Assembly (NCBI GenBank): GCA_002339805.1
Contig: DDKW01000032.1
Span: 1-20,743 of the forward strand
DNA length: 20,743 bases
Reading direction: 5' to 3'
Source: Dehalococcoidia bacterium UBA2588
GTDB lineage: Bacteria; Chloroflexota; Dehalococcoidia; Lucifugimonadales; UBA3495
A program made the position numbers and the translations under genes. Positions 15,648 to 20,743 of this stretch are shown one piece after another (the first letter of the stretch is position 1; the number at the start of each line of letters is the position of its first letter). A model generated the notes under the pieces. It saw nothing but the letters and a program-made list of their open reading frames with translations. It did not search any database and was not told the origin of the DNA.

Positions 15648-16015
15648 TACACCACCTCCGGAGCAAGTGACACTATTCTCATGAAACCTTTGTCTCTGAG
15701 TTCGCGGGCAACAGGCCCGAAAATGCGTGTTCCTCGAGGCATATTATTGTCTTGCAGTATTACAGCGGCATTATCATCGAATCTTATATAGGTGCCATCT
15801 TCTCGTTTTAGAGGTTGTGCTTGTCTCACAACAACAGCTTTTATCACTGATCCTTTTCTAACTGGTGAGTTTGGAGCTGCTTCTCTAACCGTGCATACTA
15901 TTACATCACCTATTTTTGCGTACTTGCGTTTTGACGCACCAGGGATGTTCATTAATCGTATACGCCTAGCGCCACTATTGTCTGCTACGTGTAATCTTGT
16001 ATAAGTCTGTATCAT
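15647..16015 (-). CDS. rplN: 50S ribosomal protein L14
   Basis: L14 lies at the subunit interface, contacts 16S rRNA helix 14 and is a binding site for silencing factor RsfS. The 122 residues show the N-terminal block [19 protein letters not shown], the [20 protein letters not shown] core, and the C-terminal hallmark [20 protein letters not shown]. Length and composition are typical. The gene starts 2 bases after the rpsQ stop and its own stop codon is fused to the rplX start, so L14 and L24 are probably translationally coupled. Confidence 0.98.
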   Translation of the reverse strand: MIQTYTRLHVADNSGARRIRLMNIPGASKRKYAKIGDVIVCTVREAAPNSPVRKGSVIKAVVVRQAQPLKREDGTYIRFDDNAAVILQDNNMPRGTRIFGPVARELRDKGFMRIVSLAPEVV

Positions 16016-16017
16016 TT

Positions 16018-16302
16018 CTAGCTTATTTCATTGGGCTGTATGTCTGCTATTTGTTTTCGCGTAACAACCTCAATTAATCTCCAATGCTTATTTTTAGATA
16101 TTGGACGAGTCTCCTCGATTTTTACTGTATCACCTACGCTACAATCATTATTTGCGTCATGGACGTAGAATTTTGCAACTCGTCGTACTTGTTTTTTGTA
16201 CACTCTGTGTCGCTGTCTCCACACCATTTCCACGGTCGCAGTTGTGTCATTATTGTGACGAACAACTTGGCCAACCCTGGTTTTCCTCATTTCTTTAGCC
16301 AT
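16018..16302 (-). CDS. rpsQ: 30S ribosomal protein S17
   Basis: S17 is an OB-fold primary binder of 16S rRNA. The 94 residues include [20 protein letters not shown], the basic [19 protein letters not shown] and [20 protein letters not shown], the family signature. I choose ATG at 16302 over the TTG one codon earlier because the AGGAG at 16309-16313 is 6 bases from the ATG but only 3 from the TTG. The C-terminal [10 protein letters not shown] extension is slightly longer than in E. coli. The start overlaps the end of rpmC by 8 bases. Confidence 0.97.
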   Translation of the reverse strand: MAKEMRKTRVGQVVRHNNDTTATVEMVWRQRHRVYKKQVRRVAKFYVHDANNDCSVGDTVKIEETRPISKNKHWRLIEVVTRKQIADIQPNEIS

Positions 16303-16501
16303 CAATTTCTCCTAGGATTTCTCTCTCCCGTTTTATAGTCAAAAGTTTAGCTAGGTTCTTTCTCACCTTGCTAGGTTCATTTGTATCTGTAACTTGGTTA
16401 GTTGCAGCTTTAAATCTTAAGCTCATCAATTCTCTGTAAGATTTTTGTATTTCTTCTTCTATTTGTTGATCATCTAATGATCTTATGTCTTGAATGTTCA
16501 C
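16295..16501 (-). CDS. rpmC: 50S ribosomal protein L29
   Basis: L29 is a small helical protein at the exit tunnel, near the docking place for trigger factor and SRP. The 68 residues include NIQDIRSLDDQQIEEEIQKS, the conserved YRELMSLRFKAATNQVTD and VRKNLAKLLTIKRERE, typical of the family. The start is GTG at 16501, which lies 21 bases after the rplP stop and in the same reading frame as rplP. No ATG or TTG is available between, and no Shine-Dalgarno motif lies at normal spacing: the nearest GGAGG is in the last codons of rplP, separated from the GTG by a small hairpin. Confidence 0.95.
   Translation of the reverse strand: MNIQDIRSLDDQQIEEEIQKSYRELMSLRFKAATNQVTDTNEPSKVRKNLAKLLTIKREREILGEIDG
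16309..16313 (-). promoter_or_regulatory. Shine-Dalgarno that sets the rpsQ start
   Basis: AGGAG on the minus strand lies inside the end of rpmC. Its 6-base distance to ATG 16302 favours that codon over TTG 16305. Confidence 0.75.
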
Positions 16502-16511
16502 TTCTAATTTG

Positions 16512-16524
16512 AGGGTATTACCCT
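16512..16524 (-). promoter_or_regulatory. Small inverted repeat between rplP stop and rpmC start
   Basis: AGGGT and ACCCT flank a 3-base loop, directly overlapping the rplP stop codon. Folding of this short RNA hairpin would bring the GGAGG in the final rplP codons closer to GTG 16501. The stem is only 5 bp, so it may be chance. Confidence 0.3.
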
Positions 16525-16954
16525 ATCCTCCTATCAGAGTTCCGATTCTATCTCGATGAACTATTTTGGTAGGAATCGGTAGTTTATATGAAGCTAATTT
16601 AAGTGCAGCTTCTGCTTCACTCCTAGCCACTCCAGATACTTCGAACATGATTTTCCCAGGTTTTACTACAGCTGCCCAATATTCATTAGCGGCTTTACCA
16701 CCACCCATTCGTACTTCAGCTGGTTTTTTAGAAACTGGTTTGTCAGGGAACACTCTAATGTACACCCGGCCACCTCTTTGTAGTCGTCGTGTTATAGCGA
16801 TTCTAGCTGATTCAATTTGTCTAGCAGTAATCCAGTCAGCGGCTAGTGCTTTCAAGGCTACCTCGCCAAATTCTACAGAGCTACCGGCTGTGGGTGCTCC
16901 GCATCGTCTGCCTCGGAATGCTTTCCTGAATTTAGTTCTCTTAGGTTGTAACAT
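16523..16954 (-). CDS. rplP: 50S ribosomal protein L16
   Basis: L16 helps position aminoacyl-tRNA at the large-subunit A site. From the ATG at 16954 the product has 143 residues and starts with the family N-terminus [16 protein letters not shown]. Other blocks are [40 protein letters not shown] and [20 protein letters not shown]; Arg82 corresponds to the hydroxylated Arg81 of E. coli. Starting at a farther codon (17020) would add residues read from inside rpsC with no family similarity. A perfect AGGAGG lies 6 bases upstream of the chosen ATG. The gene overlaps the rpsC 3' end by 14 bases. Confidence 0.97.
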   Translation of the reverse strand: MLQPKRTKFRKAFRGRRCGAPTAGSSVEFGEVALKALAADWITARQIESARIAITRRLQRGGRVYIRVFPDKPVSKKPAEVRMGGGKAANEYWAAVVKPGKIMFEVSGVARSEAEAALKLASYKLPIPTKIVHRDRIGTLIGG

Positions 16955-17750
16955 CGCCGCCCTCCTGTGGCTCCACAGGGTCAGGAGCATCAGCTTCTTC
17001 CTGTAATTCACCATATTCATTTAAGTTCACACCTAAGTCTGCCGCGCTAGTTGGTGTGACGTTTAATTCGATAGTGTCTAGTTGTTCATCTTCCTGTCTG
17101 TCTTGTATTGTGGGTAGTACGTCTCCGGTGTATACCCAAACTTTGATTCCAACTACACCCATTGCAGTATGAGCTTCCGCTATAGAGAATTCCACGTCTG
17201 CACGAAGAGTATGAAGGGGAACATTCCCCATCATTAATTTTTCTACTCTAGCTATTTCTGCTCCTCCTACACGTCCTTTGCAGTGGATTTTGACTCCCTT
17301 TGCTCCGGCTTGCATAGCTCTTAAAGCTGCTTGTCGCATGGCTCGTCTGTATGCAACCCTGCGATTCAGGGCTTCAGCTATATTCTTCCCGATTAAAACC
17401 GCATTAATTTCCGGTTTTTCTATTTCAATTATGTTTAATTGGATCCGTTTGCCTGCAACTGCTTCTAATTTTGAACGCAGACTTTTCACTCGGTCGCCAT
17501 CTCTGCCAATCAGAATTCCTGGGCGAGCAGTGTGAATGTTAATGGTTCCATCTTGAGACCCTCTGTCTATTTCTACTTTTGCTATTCCTGCGTCAGAGAA
17601 TGTCTTGTATTCATTTTTTACTATGTCTCGGATTTGAAGGTCTTCTTTCACCTGCGAGCTATATCCAGTCGCTCCTTGACTGTACCAATGAGCTTTCCAA
17701 TCTTTGATGATACCTAATCTGAATCCTAATGGATGTGTTTTATGCCCCAT
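16941..17750 (-). CDS. rpsC: 30S ribosomal protein S3 with acidic C-terminal extension
   Basis: S3 lies at the mRNA entry channel and contributes to helicase activity there. The 269 residues begin [20 protein letters not shown]; the KH domain has [18 protein letters not shown] (GRDG at 82-85), and the C-terminal domain has [20 protein letters not shown] and [13 protein letters not shown]. Beyond residue about 216 comes a tail of some 54 residues with no Lys or Arg after Arg218 and about 15 Asp/Glu, so it is likely disordered and strongly acidic. This tail is longer than in E. coli (233 residues in total). Its last codons carry the rplP ribosome-binding site. The ATG overlaps the rplV stop (TAATG). 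Confidence 0.98.
   Translation of the reverse strand: MGHKTHPLGFRLGIIKDWKAHWYSQGATGYSSQVKEDLQIRDIVKNEYKTFSDAGIAKVEIDRGSQDGTINIHTARPGILIGRDGDRVKSLRSKLEAVAGKRIQLNIIEIEKPEINAVLIGKNIAEALNRRVAYRRAMRQAALRAMQAGAKGVKIHCKGRVGGAEIARVEKLMMGNVPLHTLRADVEFSIAEAHTAMGVVGIKVWVYTGDVLPTIQDRQEDEQLDTIELNVTPTSAADLGVNLNEYGELQEEADAPDPVEPQEGGDVTT
16961..16966 (-). promoter_or_regulatory. Shine-Dalgarno that sets the rplP start
   Basis: AGGAGG on the minus strand, 6 bases before ATG 16954, is embedded in the codons for the last residues of S3. Confidence 0.85.
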
Positions 17751-18097
17751 TAATTACCTTCTCCTAGTTCATTTACTATGACTGTTATATGGCTGTATGG
17801 TTTCGTGATCCTTCCTACTCGGCCTCTGGCACGAGGTCTAAATCGTTTAGCAGGCTTGGCTTGGTTAGCAAAAATTTGGGAAATCTTTAATTGCCTTCGG
17901 TCCATCAGCATATTATTTTCAGCATTGGCAGCAGCAGATTGGACGACTTTACATATGGTTTTTGCCCAAGGAGATGGTATAAGTTGAAGTGTCGCAATGG
18001 CGTCATCCACTTGCTGTCCTTTAACCAGGTCCATCATTGGTCGGAGCCTTTTAGTTGATGCTCCAATTTGTTTTGCTGTTGCTTTAACTTCAGGCAT
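17750..18097 (-). CDS. rplV: 50S ribosomal protein L22
   Basis: L22 lines the nascent-chain exit tunnel with a long beta hairpin, where macrolide-resistance changes are found in other species. The 115 residues include AKQIGASTKRLRPMMDLVKG, QSAAANAENNMLMDRRQLKI and the hairpin region around KPAKRFRPRARGRVGRITKP, then YSHITVIVNE. No deletion is seen in the hairpin. The ATG at 18097 is one base from the rpsS stop, and the stop overlaps the rpsC start. Confidence 0.98.
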   Translation of the reverse strand: MPEVKATAKQIGASTKRLRPMMDLVKGQQVDDAIATLQLIPSPWAKTICKVVQSAAANAENNMLMDRRQLKISQIFANQAKPAKRFRPRARGRVGRITKPYSHITVIVNELGEGN

Positions 18098-18098
18098 T

Positions 18099-18383
18099 TT
18101 ATCTTACTCTGCTTGTCCTCTCTGATTTAGCTACGTGACCTCTGTAGGTTCGCGTAGGTGCAAACTCACCGAGTCTGTGCTCTACCATGTTTTCGGAGAT
18201 GTAAATAGGTACATGTCTTCGACCGTCATGTACGCCGATAGTTAGACCTACCATTTCAGGCATAATCATAGATGATCTTGCCCAAGTATTTATGACAGTG
18301 TTACTTCCTGACTCTTGGATTTTGTTAACCTTTATCATCAATTTCGCATCGACGTAAGGTCCTTTTTTAATCGATCGTGACAT
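18099..18383 (-). CDS. rpsS: 30S ribosomal protein S19
   Basis: S19 forms a head complex with S13 and helps hold the A-site region. The 94 residues start [20 protein letters not shown] and show [40 protein letters not shown] and [20 protein letters not shown], a standard S19. The ATG at 18383 shares one base with the rplB stop (TAATG), so production of S19 is probably coupled to L2. Confidence 0.98.
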   Translation of the reverse strand: MSRSIKKGPYVDAKLMIKVNKIQESGSNTVINTWARSSMIMPEMVGLTIGVHDGRRHVPIYISENMVEHRLGEFAPTRTYRGHVAKSERTSRVR

Positions 18384-19213
18384 TACCGTTTACGTCCTCT
18401 TACTATAAATTTACTGGATCCTTTATTTTTTCTTCGAGTTTTATAGCCCAATGTAGGTTGACCCCAAGGTGATTTAGGTCCAGGCATGCCAATAGGAGAT
18501 CTTCCTTCACCACCTCCGTGTGGGTGATCCACAGGGTTCATCGCTACTCCACGTACTTTTGGTCTTCGACCAAGTCTTCTCTTGGCACCAGCTTTACCTA
18601 AGTTTTCATTTTTGTGCTCTTGGTTAGATAATTGCCCTAATGTGGCTCTGCATTCGAGCAGCACTCGTCTCATTTCTCCAGAAGGTAGTCTTATGAGAAC
18701 ATATCGGCCTTCTCTGGACAGTACTTGAGCTGATCCTCCGGCGCTTCTAACCATTTGACCTCCTTTACCAGGGGTCAATTCTATGTTGTGCACGATACTT
18801 CCAGTAGGTATATTCCTTAATGGTAGACTGCATCCTAATGTTGGATCCGCTTCAGGACCTGATTTAACAGTGTCTCCCACTTGTAGTCCTATAGGAGCCA
18901 GTATGTAGCTCTTGTGCCCGTCTAGATACTTTAATAATGCAATTCTCGTTGTTCTGTTTGGATCGTATTCTATGCTCGCGACGATTGCAGGAACTCCGTC
19001 TTTTCTACGTTTGAAGTCGATTACCCTGTACATTCGCTTGGGTCCACCACCTCTGCCTCGAGTAGTCATTCTTCCCTTATTGTTCCTTCCTCCGGTCTTT
19101 CTAAGGGGCTCGAGTAGACTTTTTTCTGGGCGTTTTGTAGTTATGTCGTCAAAATTAGGTGTGACGGCATTTCTCATACCAGGTGTTATAGGTTTTAAAT
19201 GTTTTAAAGGCAT
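18383..19213 (-). CDS. rplB: 50S ribosomal protein L2
   Basis: L2 is among the most conserved ribosomal proteins and is needed for subunit association and peptidyl transfer. The 276 residues have the N-terminal [12 protein letters not shown], the RNA-binding core ([39 protein letters not shown]), and the C-terminal signature [19 protein letters not shown]. His230 in VDHPHGGG matches the functionally important His229 of E. coli. The gene lies one base after rplW, and the stop is fused to the rpsS start. Confidence 0.98.
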   Translation of the reverse strand: MPLKHLKPITPGMRNAVTPNFDDITTKRPEKSLLEPLRKTGGRNNKGRMTTRGRGGGPKRMYRVIDFKRRKDGVPAIVASIEYDPNRTTRIALLKYLDGHKSYILAPIGLQVGDTVKSGPEADPTLGCSLPLRNIPTGSIVHNIELTPGKGGQMVRSAGGSAQVLSREGRYVLIRLPSGEMRRVLLECRATLGQLSNQEHKNENLGKAGAKRRLGRRPKVRGVAMNPVDHPHGGGEGRSPIGMPGPKSPWGQPTLGYKTRRKNKGSSKFIVRGRKR

Positions 19214-19214
19214 A

Positions 19215-19499
19215 TTAGAATCCCTCGTATACTTCTATGCGATCACCAGCTTTAAGGGTCACTATAGCTTTTTTGGTGTCTGGCATTTTTTTTATCTTGA
19301 TTCCAAAACGCTTACGCTTTCCGGGTGTCTTGGTTATATTCACTCTAAGTACAGTTACTCCGAATTCTGTTTCGATTGCCTGTTTAACCAATGTTTTGTT
19401 AGCTTTCATAGCTACTTCGAAAGAGTATATTCCGGATTCTTGCAACAAAGTGCTTTTTTCAGTTATGGATGGCTTGAGTAGTACGTTATGCAAATTCAT
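19215..19499 (-). CDS. rplW: 50S ribosomal protein L23
   Basis: L23 is at the tunnel exit and docks trigger factor and SRP. The 94-residue product includes [40 protein letters not shown], then [20 protein letters not shown]. The trigger-factor contact loop contains the conserved Glu in the FGV segment region, though I cannot assign the exact residue with certainty. The ATG at 19499 lies 2 bases after the rplD stop. The length is typical. Confidence 0.97.
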   Translation of the reverse strand: MNLHNVLLKPSITEKSTLLQESGIYSFEVAMKANKTLVKQAIETEFGVTVLRVNITKTPGKRKRFGIKIKKMPDTKKAIVTLKAGDRIEVYEGF

Positions 19500-19501
19500 A
19501 A

Positions 19502-20173
19502 TTAATTCGCCTTTTCCGCATTAGCAATTTTGTTCACGCCTCTGTTTATGGTCGATTCGAGCATTGTTTGCAGTGATAGTAATGCTTCTTTTTCGATGAT
19601 TATTGTGTTCTTGCTAATGATCTCATTTGCATTTAATTGGTTAGCAGGGCAGGTCCATACTTTTTGAACATTTCTGCCTGCCTTATAAACGTCTGAGTTA
19701 CTTCCGTTGGTGACAACTAGACATGATGCAGTAACGGATAGATTTGATAGCATTTCTACCATAGATTTGGTTTTGCCATCTAGTCCAGAGAATTCTTCCA
19801 CGCAAATCACACTGCCATTTCTCAAACGATCTGAAAGCATACATTTCAATGCTTCACGTCTGTGTCTCTTATTGATTTTCTGTCGAAAATCCCGTGGGTG
19901 CGGGCCGAATACTACGCCACCATGTCGCCATTGAGGAGACCTTATGCTACCCTGTCTGGCTCGACCGGTGTGTTTTTGAATCCAAGGTTTTCTTCCGCCT
20001 CCAGATACTTGTGCTCGGGTTTTAGTGCTTGCTGTACCTTGCCGTTTATTGGCTTGATAAGCCACTATGATTTGGTGGATCAATGAATTGTTCATTTGCA
20101 CGTTGAAAATATTATCGTCCACAGTGATCGATCCTGCATTTCCACCATTTATATTTTTAACTTCTATATCCAT
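19502..20173 (-). CDS. rplD: 50S ribosomal protein L4
   Basis: L4 reaches into the exit tunnel with a long loop and, in gamma-proteobacteria, also represses the S10 operon. The 223 residues contain the characteristic loop GGGRKPWIQKHTGRARQGSI, RSPQWRHGGVVFGPHPRDFR and RHRREALKCMLSDRL, all normal. The C-terminal domain (from about ICVEEFSGLDGKTKSM) is less conserved, as usual. The ATG at 20173 is 6 bases after the rplC stop. No L4-dependent leader can be assessed because the operon start is outside the window. Confidence 0.97.
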   Translation of the reverse strand: MDIEVKNINGGNAGSITVDDNIFNVQMNNSLIHQIIVAYQANKRQGTASTKTRAQVSGGGRKPWIQKHTGRARQGSIRSPQWRHGGVVFGPHPRDFRQKINKRHRREALKCMLSDRLRNGSVICVEEFSGLDGKTKSMVEMLSNLSVTASCLVVTNGSNSDVYKAGRNVQKVWTCPANQLNANEIISKNTIIIEKEALLSLQTMLESTINRGVNKIANAEKAN

Positions 20174-20179
20174 GCTAGT

Positions 20180-20743
20180 TTACTCGTCTTTATTTTCTTC
20201 TTCAGTAGTTTCTTCTGCTACCACTTCTTCAGTAGCTTCTTCTGCTACCGCTTCTTCAGTAGTTTCTTCTGCTACCACTTCTTCAGTAGGTTCTACTGGA
20301 GCTTCTAAAATGTCTTCGAGGGTCTCATCGCTTATATAAATTGCCTTGGTGTCTCCGTGAAGTCCAGTTCTTTTAATAGTGACCATACTGTTCCGGGCTC
20401 CTGGTACACCACCTTTAATTGCAATTAAATTGCGGTCAACATCTATTAATATAATTTCTAAATTCTTAATAGTGATTTGCCTGTCACCCATGTGACCTGC
20501 CATCTTTTGTCCTTTGTATACTTTACCTGGGGTTGTACCAGCTCCTATTGAGCCTGGAGCTCTGTGTCGGTCTGATTGCCCGTGTGTTTTAGGTCCGCCA
20601 CCGAATCCATGTCGTTTAACAGTACCAGCGAAGCCGCGACCTTTTGATCTACCAGTCACGGTTACTTTTTCTCCTACCTGAAATGTGTCTACAAGGATTT
20701 CCTGCCCTACTTCATAGGCAGTTATATCATCAACATCAACTTC
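20180..20743 (-). CDS. rplC: 50S ribosomal protein L3 (5' end outside window), acidic repeat tail
   Basis: L3 initiates large-subunit assembly and reaches to the peptidyl transferase centre. The frame stays open to the window edge; the visible 187 residues run from VDVDDITAYEVGQEI through the hallmark VTGRSKGRGFAGTVKRHGFG, GQSDRHRAPGSIGAGTTPGK and VYKGQKMAGHMGDRQ. A GTG at 20659 is internal, not the start. After the normal end of L3 comes an unusual tail of about 45 residues, rich in Glu, Val, Ala and Thr, coded by a 27-bp tandem repeat (EEVVAEETT units) and ending ENKDE. The tail is probably disordered and points away from the rRNA core. The missing 5' end and rpsJ should lie beyond 20743. 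Confidence 0.97.
   Translation of the reverse strand, partial: EVDVDDITAYEVGQEILVDTFQVGEKVTVTGRSKGRGFAGTVKRHGFGGGPKTHGQSDRHRAPGSIGAGTTPGKVYKGQKMAGHMGDRQITIKNLEIILIDVDRNLIAIKGGVPGARNSMVTIKRTGLHGDTKAIYISDETLEDILEAPVEPTEEVVAEETTEEAVAEEATEEVVAEETTEEENKDE
20198..20290 (-). repeat. 27-bp tandem repeat in the 3' end of rplC
   Basis: Three full 27-bp units (20198-20224, 20225-20251, 20252-20278) and a partial fourth (20279-20290) stand head to tail. Units 1 and 3 are identical and unit 2 differs at two positions. Each encodes nine residues of the pattern EEVVAEETT or EEAVAEEAT. The unit length is a multiple of three, so copy-number change would keep the frame. Confidence 0.95.

Noticed and set aside
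16955..17020. Upstream extension of rplP
   Set aside because: The extra 22 residues are rpsC sequence in another frame; ATG 16954 has AGGAGG at 6 bases and starts with the standard L16 N-terminus.
18912..19481. Long + strand open frame opposite rplB and rplW
   Set aside because: It is antisense to two unmistakable ribosomal genes, has no recognisable family and no ribosome-binding site that I can support; its openness follows from the codon use of the real genes.
20198..20290. Possible CRISPR-like array
   Set aside because: The 27-bp units are contiguous with no spacers and lie inside rplC in frame.
20067..20339. Ser/Val/Ala/Thr repeat protein on the + strand
   Set aside because: It is the reverse-strand reading of the acidic repeat tail of L3 and the start of rplD; the repeat explains the periodicity.

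Overview
The window is a piece of a compact, A+T-rich bacterial chromosome made of two blocks that converge near position 4145. Coordinates 1-4134 (+ strand) hold a metabolic run: the 3' end of ahcY, then metK, a phosphohexomutase gene and a CcdA/DsbD-type membrane protein gene. Coordinates 4156-20743 (- strand) hold an almost complete S10-spc-alpha ribosomal protein superoperon. Read in the direction of transcription, its order is rplC (5' end outside the window), rplD, rplW, rplB, rpsS, rplV, rpsC, rplP, rpmC, rpsQ, rplN, rplX, rplE, rpsN (zinc form), rpsH, rplF, rplR, rpsE, rpmD, rplO, secY, adk, map, infA, rpmJ, rpsM, rpsK, rpsD, rpoA, rplQ, truA, rplM, rpsI. I find no RNA genes, insertion sequences, CRISPR arrays or phage genes, and no gene-free stretch over 35 bases.

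The order rpmJ-rpsM-rpsK-rpsD-rpoA-rplQ-truA-rplM-rpsI, the single zinc-type S14 and the short C-terminus of AhcY fit a Gram-positive-like or Chloroflexota-like lineage. A streamlined free-living member such as marine Dehalococcoidia/SAR202 is my best guess, but it is an inference from gene order and sequence character, not a placement by phylogeny. Coding density is extreme: five gene pairs share a TAATG stop/start, and four more overlap by 8-14 bases, which points to translational coupling along the transcript.

The metabolic block links two steps of the activated methyl cycle (S-adenosylhomocysteine hydrolysis and S-adenosylmethionine synthesis), followed by sugar-phosphate isomerisation and a thiol-disulfide electron carrier of the membrane. 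A perfect 10-bp inverted repeat spans the metK stop codon. The convergent junction is only 21 bp and shows no obvious terminator.

The most unusual gene is rpmD. Its product is not the usual 60-residue L30 but a 155-residue fusion: L30, then a Pro/Ala/Thr/Gln-rich linker, then a module that looks like the C-terminal domain of the RNA polymerase alpha subunit. That module is about half identical by eye to the alpha-CTD encoded by rpoA some 6 kb further down the same operon, and it keeps most of the residues that in E. coli alpha-CTD contact DNA. This ribosomal protein with a polymerase-type DNA-binding domain is the best candidate for an undescribed system here. Secondary oddities are the acidic C-terminal tails on L3 (built from a 27-bp tandem repeat), S3 and RpoA, a four-cysteine zinc-ribbon insertion in L24, and an rpmC gene whose GTG start lacks a normally spaced Shine-Dalgarno sequence.
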